A DNA stretch of 10,198 bases from Kiritimatiellota bacterium (lineage in GTDB: Bacteria; Verrucomicrobiota; Kiritimatiellia; JAAZAB01), in the NCBI GenBank assembly GCA_008636095.1, contig VSJD01000339.1, positions 1 through 10,198 of the forward strand, given 5' to 3'. The translations under genes were made by a program, and so were the position numbers. Under the pieces are notes generated by a model. That model had not been told where the DNA came from. It worked only from the letters and a program-made list of their open reading frames with translations, and did no database searches. Positions 6,248 through 10,198 of this stretch are shown here, in pieces. How positions within the stretch are numbered: the first letter of the stretch is position 1; every line of letters begins with the position of its first letter.

Positions 6248-6276
6248 ACTATAGGATTCCAAACATACCCCGTCAA
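6248..6276 (-). promoter_or_regulatory. Predicted sigma70-type promoter for the HAD-thiC unit
   Basis: On the minus strand, TTGACG (6276-6271), a 17-bp spacer and TATAGT (6253-6248) give five matches of six in each hexamer at optimal spacing. Transcription would start near 6241, leaving a leader of roughly 210 nt before the ATG at 6028. Predicted from sequence only. Confidence 0.6.
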
Positions 6277-6315
6277 GCATTTTTGCCTCACGAAAAATGA
6301 TCGCGGAGAAACACC

Positions 6316-6344
6316 TTGACTTTGTAAGTATGAGTTGATATTTT
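6316..6344 (+). promoter_or_regulatory. Predicted sigma70-type promoter for nusA-infB
   Basis: TTGACT (6316-6321), a 17-bp spacer and TATTTT (6339-6344) form a good promoter about 40 bp ahead of the nusA start. The -35 elements of the two divergent promoters are 39 bp apart, so one factor bound between them could affect both. Predicted from sequence only. Confidence 0.6.
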
Positions 6345-6387
6345 GCAGGTTTATGTGATTTTATGTGTTGATAGAACAGGATAAGCT

Positions 6388-7665
6388 ATGAGCAGTAACG
6401 AACTTTTGGCCGTCATCGAAAACATGGAAAAAGAGCGCGGCATTGACCGCGACTTTCTGATCCAGATGGTCGAGGCGGCACTGATTTCAGCCTCGAAAAA
6501 GAGCGTGGGACCGACGCGGGATCTGCGCGTGGAAATCGACCGCAAGACCCTGGGCATCAAGGCCTATAACAAGGTCGAGGTGGTCGAGCATGTCATCTCC
6601 AAGAACAATCAGATAGCGTTGGCCGATGCCCGCCGGATCAAGCCGGACGTCCAACTGGGGGACTTGGTGGAAACGGAAATAACCGCCAAGGACTTCGGCC
6701 GGATTGCGGCCCAGACCGCCAAGCAGGCCATTATCCAACGCATCCGCCAGGCGGAAAAGGAAATTGTCGTCAAGGAATATAAGGACCGGTTGGGGGACAT
6801 CGTCAGCGGCTCGATCGTTCGCGTGGAACGGGGCGACGTGATCATTGACCTGGGACGCGTGGAAGCGATCATGCCGCTCCGGGAACGGGTGCCCACGGAG
6901 GAATATCAGATTGGTGACCGCCTGCGTGCCTATGTGCTCAGCGTCCAGGACCACGTCAGCGGGCACCATATCGTACTGTCCCGCAGTCATCCGGATTTTG
7001 TAAAGCGCCTGTTTGCACTGGAAATTTCCGAAATCGCCGACAACACTGTGGAAATCAAGGGCATTGCCCGCGAGGCGGGCTATCGCACGAAAATTGCCGT
7101 CTTCAGCCATGACGACAAAGTGGACCCCGTCGGCGCCTGTGTCGGCATGAAAGGCATGCGGGTCAAGAACATCGTCCGTGAATTACTGGGGGAAAAGATT
7201 GATATTGTGCGCTGGAGCCAGGACATCAAGACTTACGCAACCAACGCGCTCAACCCGGCCAAACTGAACAAGGTGGTAGTGGATGAGACTACCGCCAAGA
7301 TCACCGTCATTGTGGATGCCGACCAGCTGTCGCTGGCCATTGGCAAACGGGGTCAGAATGCCAGGCTGACATCCAAGCTCTTGGGCTGGAAAATTGATAT
7401 TCAGAAGGACAAGGACGATGTCAGCTTTGAAGAAAAAGTGTCCATGGCCATTGAAGAGTTGACGCATCTTCAGGGCGTGGAACGCAACACCGCGGAGAAA
7501 CTTGTGCACGCGGGCTTCCTGACCTTGGAAGGCATTGTGGAAGCCGACACCAGCGACCTGATTGATACCACCGGATTAGACGAAGCCACGGTATGCGCAA
7601 TCAAAGAGGCGGCCGCCGCCGCCGTGGCGCAAATCCCGGAGCCGCAACCCAAAACTGACGAATAA
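6388..7665 (+). CDS. nusA: Transcription termination/antitermination factor NusA
   Basis: RNA polymerase-binding elongation factor affecting pausing, termination and antitermination. The 425-residue order is standard. The N-terminal RNA polymerase-binding domain covers 1-125 (ENMEKERGIDRDFLIQMVEAAL). The S1 domain covers about 134-198 (GDIVSGSIVRVERGDVIIDL). KH1 carries VGMKG (GMKG loop 243-246). KH2 carries AIGKRGQNARL (GKRG loop 319-322). A C-terminal helix-hairpin-helix region covers 356-412 (LQGVERNTAEKLVHAGF) and resembles the C-terminal repeat of longer NusA proteins such as E. coli (495). AGGA lies 6 nt before the ATG at 6388, and a predicted promoter stands just upstream. rimP, the usual upstream neighbour, is absent. 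The stop TAA lies within the direct repeat flanking the downstream insertion. Confidence 0.98.
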   Translation: MSSNELLAVIENMEKERGIDRDFLIQMVEAALISASKKSVGPTRDLRVEIDRKTLGIKAYNKVEVVEHVISKNNQIALADARRIKPDVQLGDLVETEITAKDFGRIAAQTAKQAIIQRIRQAEKEIVVKEYKDRLGDIVSGSIVRVERGDVIIDLGRVEAIMPLRERVPTEEYQIGDRLRAYVLSVQDHVSGHHIVLSRSHPDFVKRLFALEISEIADNTVEIKGIAREAGYRTKIAVFSHDDKVDPVGACVGMKGMRVKNIVRELLGEKIDIVRWSQDIKTYATNALNPAKLNKVVVDETTAKITVIVDADQLSLAIGKRGQNARLTSKLLGWKIDIQKDKDDVSFEEKVSMAIEELTHLQGVERNTAEKLVHAGFLTLEGIVEADTSDLIDTTGLDEATVCAIKEAAAAAVAQIPEPQPKTDE

Positions 7666-7669
7666 GGTA
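7656..7669 (+). repeat. Left copy of 14-bp direct repeat (target-site duplication)
   Basis: TGACGAATAAGGTA covers the last codons and the stop of nusA. It matches TGCCGAATAAGGTA at 7823-7836 in 13 of 14 positions; the last 11 bases are identical. The copies exactly bracket the inverted-repeat element between them. Confidence 0.8.
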
Positions 7670-7822
7670 ACCCCTCAGTTACGAGGGCTGATTGTTATTC
7701 CCGACTTGATCGGGAATCCAGAAAAATCAATGCTGGATTCTCGATGGAGTTTACCCCGTACTTTGACACGGGGCGGGAATGACAGCATTAAAACTCATAT
7801 CCTACCATTATAACTGAGGGAT
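7670..7822 (+). mobile_element. MITE-like element inserted between nusA and infB
   Basis: A 153-bp non-coding element. It begins ACCCCTCAGTTA (7670-7681) and ends TAACTGAGGGAT (7811-7822); these termini are inverted repeats at 11 of 12 positions. A 14-bp direct repeat (13/14) flanks it on both sides, as expected for a target-site duplication. Inside are nested palindromes: ATTCCCGA/TCGGGAAT (7697-7704/7710-7717), a GGAATCCAG/CTGGATTC pairing, and CCCCGT/ACGGGG (7754-7759/7768-7773). No transposase is encoded, so movement would need an enzyme supplied elsewhere; the family was not identified. Removing the element and one repeat copy leaves the nusA stop 6 nt before the infB ATG. Its hairpins would be transcribed within the nusA-infB message. 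Confidence 0.8.
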
Positions 7823-7836
7823 TGCCGAATAAGGTA
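7823..7836 (+). repeat. Right copy of 14-bp direct repeat, carrying the infB ribosome-binding site
   Basis: TGCCGAATAAGGTA repeats the sequence at the nusA stop. Its AAGG (7831-7834) lies 4 nt before the infB ATG and is the only Shine-Dalgarno candidate, so the duplication has preserved infB translation signals. Confidence 0.8.
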
Positions 7837-7838
7837 TT

Positions 7839-10064
7839 ATGCGCGTTTACGATTTAGCCCGCGAATTGAATGTTTCCAACAAGGAGCTGATGGCCAAACT
7901 GGCATCCGCCGGCATCGCCGTAAAGAGTCCTTCCAGTTCCATCAACGACGAAGCAACGCAACTGATCCGAAGTCAGTTCCCGAAAGCAACCGACGCCGCG
8001 CCGGCGGCAACGGCGGCAACGGCCGCATCGGCCGCATCGGCGTCAGTTCCACGCCCTCCGGCGGATGGACCATCCAAACCGCCCGAGCAATTAGCGGTCA
8101 AGTCTGCGCCGAAAGTACCCGCGAAGCCGACGGCTAAACAGCCGATGGATAAACCAGCCGCAAAGCCGGCGCCGGAGTTTACCGCCAAACCTGTTTCCAA
8201 GCCGTCCCATCCCGCGGGGAAGCCGATATCCAAACACACGTCCAAACCGGTTGAAAAACCGGCGCCGATTCCGGTCCAGGTCCCGTCCAAGAGCAAGGTT
8301 ATCACCGTGCGCGGGGCAATCATCGTCCGGGAACTGGCGGAGCAAATGGGCCTAAAGCCTAATCAGCTTATTATCGAGCTGATGGCCATGAACGTGTTAG
8401 CCTCAATTAACGAGCGCATTGACTTGAAGGTGGCGCAACAGATCGCCGAAAAGCACGGCGCGCTGCTGGAACACGAGAAAAAACCGGTGGACCAGAAGCC
8501 ACCGGTCAACAAAGAGGAAGACGAACCCGAGGAAGCGGACCGTCCGGAAGACTTGGAGCCCCGGCCGCCAGTGGTAACCTTTCTCGGCCACATTGATCAC
8601 GGCAAGACTTCCCTGTTGGACCGCATCCGCAACACTGCGGTGGCCAAAAGCGAGGCTGGCGGCATTACCCAGCACGTGGGCGCCTATACCATTGAATACC
8701 AGAATAAGAAAATCACGTTCCTGGATACACCCGGTCATGCCGCTTTTACCGCAATGCGGGCGCGCGGCGCTAATTTGACGGATATCGCCATCATTGTCAT
8801 TGCCGCTGATGACGGCATCATGCCCCAGACCGAGGAAGCCATCAAGCACGCGCAGGCGGCCAAGACCACCATCATTGTGGCGATCAACAAAATGGATCTG
8901 CCCACCGCCAATCCCGACCAGGTCAAGCGTCAGTTGCAGGGCATTGGACTGTCTCCGGAAGACTGGGGTGGAACCATCATCTGTGCACCGGTCAGCGCCA
9001 CAACCGGCAAGGGTATGGACCATCTGCTGGAAATGATTTTATTGCAGGCGGAGATGATGGAGCTCAAAGTCAGCCCTAAGGGACGCGCGCACGGCTATGT
9101 CATTGAAGCGCAACTGGAACCGGGCATGGGGCCCACCGCCAACCTGCTGGTCACGCACGGCACTCTGCACATCGGTGATATTATTATGGCCGGACCTTAC
9201 TGGGGCCGCGTCAAGGCACTGATCAACGATCACGGCATCAAACTGCGGACGGCCTTGCCATCCATGCCGGTCAAATGCATGGGTCTTTCGGGCGTGCCGC
9301 AGGCCGGTGCGGCTTTCCAGGTGTACACCAGCGACCGCGTGGCACGCGACCTGGCTGAACACCGGAAGGACGATTTGCAAGCGGCGCACATGATTGTGCC
9401 CAAGAAGGTATCACTGGATACCATGGCGGAACAACTGAAGCAGAATCAGCGGCTGGAACTAAAACTGATTTTGAAATGCGATACGCAAGGATCTTTGGAA
9501 GCCATTCGGAAGGTGCTGGGAGAAATTAAAAGCGATAAGATATCCATCGCAATCGTTATGGATGGCGTGGGCAACATCAACGAAAACGATGTCCTGCTGG
9601 CCAGCGCCTCGAATGCGATTGTGATCGGGTTCAATGTCAGCAAGGAAGAAAGGGTCGCCCGGGCACAGAAGGCCGAAGGTGTCGAAATCCGGCTCTACAG
9701 CATTATCTACCAGATTGCGGACGAAATCAGGGAAGCCATGAGCGGGATGCTGGCGCCCGAGTTACGCGATAAATTAATCGGCCGGGCGGAAGTCCGCCAG
9801 GTATTCCCAATCTCCAAGACCGGCAACGTGGCCGGCTGCCTGATGGTTCACGGCCGGGTCCATATCCGCTGTAAAACCCGCGTCAAACGCGCCGGCGACC
9901 TGCTGTATGAAGGATCAATCCTGACCTTAAAGCGTTTTCAGGATGAAGTTAACGAAGTGCGCGAAGGTCAGGAATGTGGTATCCGCCTGAAAAATTTTAC
10001 GGACGTGGCGGCGGCGGACATCCTGGAATTTTTCGAGGTCGAAAAAATCCCACAGAAGCTGTAA
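7839..10064 (+). CDS. infB: Translation initiation factor IF-2
   Basis: GTPase that brings fMet-tRNA to the 30S subunit and promotes subunit joining. The 741-residue layout: IF2_N domain at 1-50 ([19 protein letters not shown]), an Ala/Pro/Lys-rich linker at about 50-148 with many KP repeats, and a second IF2_N-type domain at about 150-214. The G domain follows with G1 GHIDHGKTS (250-258), G2 [11 protein letters not shown]3 DTPGH (296-300), G4 NKMD (350-353) and G5 SA (386-387). Then come the beta-barrel domain, the connector and the C-terminal fMet-tRNA-binding domain ([20 protein letters not shown]). G1 has Ile where most IF-2 proteins have Val, a mild change. Translation depends on AAGG 4 nt upstream, inside the insertion's direct repeat. 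The gene probably shares the nusA promoter. No frameshift is seen, and rbfA does not follow. Confidence 0.98.
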   Translation: MRVYDLARELNVSNKELMAKLASAGIAVKSPSSSINDEATQLIRSQFPKATDAAPAATAATAASAASASVPRPPADGPSKPPEQLAVKSAPKVPAKPTAKQPMDKPAAKPAPEFTAKPVSKPSHPAGKPISKHTSKPVEKPAPIPVQVPSKSKVITVRGAIIVRELAEQMGLKPNQLIIELMAMNVLASINERIDLKVAQQIAEKHGALLEHEKKPVDQKPPVNKEEDEPEEADRPEDLEPRPPVVTFLGHIDHGKTSLLDRIRNTAVAKSEAGGITQHVGAYTIEYQNKKITFLDTPGHAAFTAMRARGANLTDIAIIVIAADDGIMPQTEEAIKHAQAAKTTIIVAINKMDLPTANPDQVKRQLQGIGLSPEDWGGTIICAPVSATTGKGMDHLLEMILLQAEMMELKVSPKGRAHGYVIEAQLEPGMGPTANLLVTHGTLHIGDIIMAGPYWGRVKALINDHGIKLRTALPSMPVKCMGLSGVPQAGAAFQVYTSDRVARDLAEHRKDDLQAAHMIVPKKVSLDTMAEQLKQNQRLELKLILKCDTQGSLEAIRKVLGEIKSDKISIAIVMDGVGNINENDVLLASASNAIVIGFNVSKEERVARAQKAEGVEIRLYSIIYQIADEIREAMSGMLAPELRDKLIGRAEVRQVFPISKTGNVAGCLMVHGRVHIRCKTRVKRAGDLLYEGSILTLKRFQDEVNEVREGQECGIRLKNFTDVAAADILEFFEVEKIPQKL

Positions 10065-10198
10065 CTTTCGTTCCTGATTTCTGGTTCTAACGCGGGTTGG
10101 ACCCTCAAACCGACAAATCAACCACGGATTACAGGCATGTGGTCTGTCAAGTTGTTTGAGTAAGAATTATTAATGTTTTTTCTTCAAACTCTTTCAGA
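10065..10198. other. Region downstream of infB, no gene recognised
   Basis: AT-rich tail of 134 bases. It holds weak hairpin potential (GGGT-TGG-ACCC near 10094-10104; ACCAC...GTGGT around 10119-10142) but no clear terminator. An ATG at 10173 opens a frame running off the window, with no convincing ribosome-binding site. The rbfA gene common at this position is not visible. Confidence 0.5.

Larger units (their letters stand above)
6029..6387. other. Divergent intergenic region between the HAD/thiC unit and nusA
   Basis: These 359 bases hold no convincing gene. A 69-codon minus-strand frame at 6082-6291 runs through the hairpin array and has no recognisable domain. The region contains the HAD ribosome-binding site (near 6039-6045), an AT-rich patch (6055-6105), the hairpin array (6119-6223) and two divergent promoters (6248-6276 minus, 6316-6344 plus). 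The nusA ribosome-binding site is at 6378-6381. Confidence 0.7.

Noticed and set aside
6235..6255. Plus-strand promoter TTGACA...TATAGG
   Set aside because: The spacing between hexamers is far too short (9 bp). The same bases form a well-spaced promoter on the minus strand.
6082..6291. 69-codon minus-strand open frame
   Set aside because: It runs through the hairpin array and overlaps the predicted promoter. It shows no recognisable domain.
10173..10198. Start of a gene after infB (ATG at 10173)
   Set aside because: Only eight codons are visible, with no ribosome-binding site or recognisable sequence.

Overview
The window carries seven protein-coding genes and the 3' end of a group II intron. 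The organism looks like a free-living bacterium with moderately high GC coding DNA. Its intergenic spaces are unusually rich in dispersed palindromes and short repeats. The gene types (short-form ThiC, two-domain MazG, NusA with a C-terminal helix-hairpin-helix region, IF-2 with a duplicated N-terminal domain) and the repeat style would suit an uncultured member of the Verrucomicrobiota/Kiritimatiellota/Lentisphaerota group. That placement is a low-confidence impression, not a demonstrated assignment.

Layout. 1-225: group II intron 3' end on the + strand, with a complete 34-nt domain V and a domain VI bearing a bulged A. 308-1390 (+): RlmM-like rRNA 2'-O-methyltransferase. 1391-1642: convergent intergenic space with a perfect 10-bp inverted repeat. 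1643-2647 (-): diacylglycerol-kinase-family lipid kinase. 2808-3662 (-): MazG nucleotide pyrophosphohydrolase. 3663-3988: gene-free, with a perfect 22-bp inverted repeat. 3989-5284 (-): ThiC, and 18 nt upstream of it 5303-6028 (-): a HAD-fold protein whose catalytic residues are substituted. 6029-6387: divergent regulatory region with one sigma70-type promoter on each strand and an array of hairpins. 6388-7665 (+): NusA. 7839-10064 (+): IF-2. 10065-10198: no gene recognised.

How they fit. nusA and infB form the usual transcription/translation pair, but rimP is not upstream of nusA and rbfA does not follow closely. The nusA-infB junction has been split by a 153-bp MITE-like element. It has 12-bp terminal inverted repeats (11/12) and is flanked by a 14-bp direct repeat (13/14) that duplicates the nusA stop codon and the infB ribosome-binding site, so both genes stay intact. 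On the other strand, the degenerate HAD protein and ThiC (the pyrimidine branch of thiamine synthesis) look like one transcription unit with a leader of about 210 nt. The leader is full of hairpins but has no recognisable TPP riboswitch.

Most notable observations: the nusA-infB insertion with its recoverable pre-insertion junction, the pseudo-HAD/thiC unit, the intron tail, and the reuse of repeat DNA as the last codons of thiC and mazG. No new defence or mobile system could be supported.
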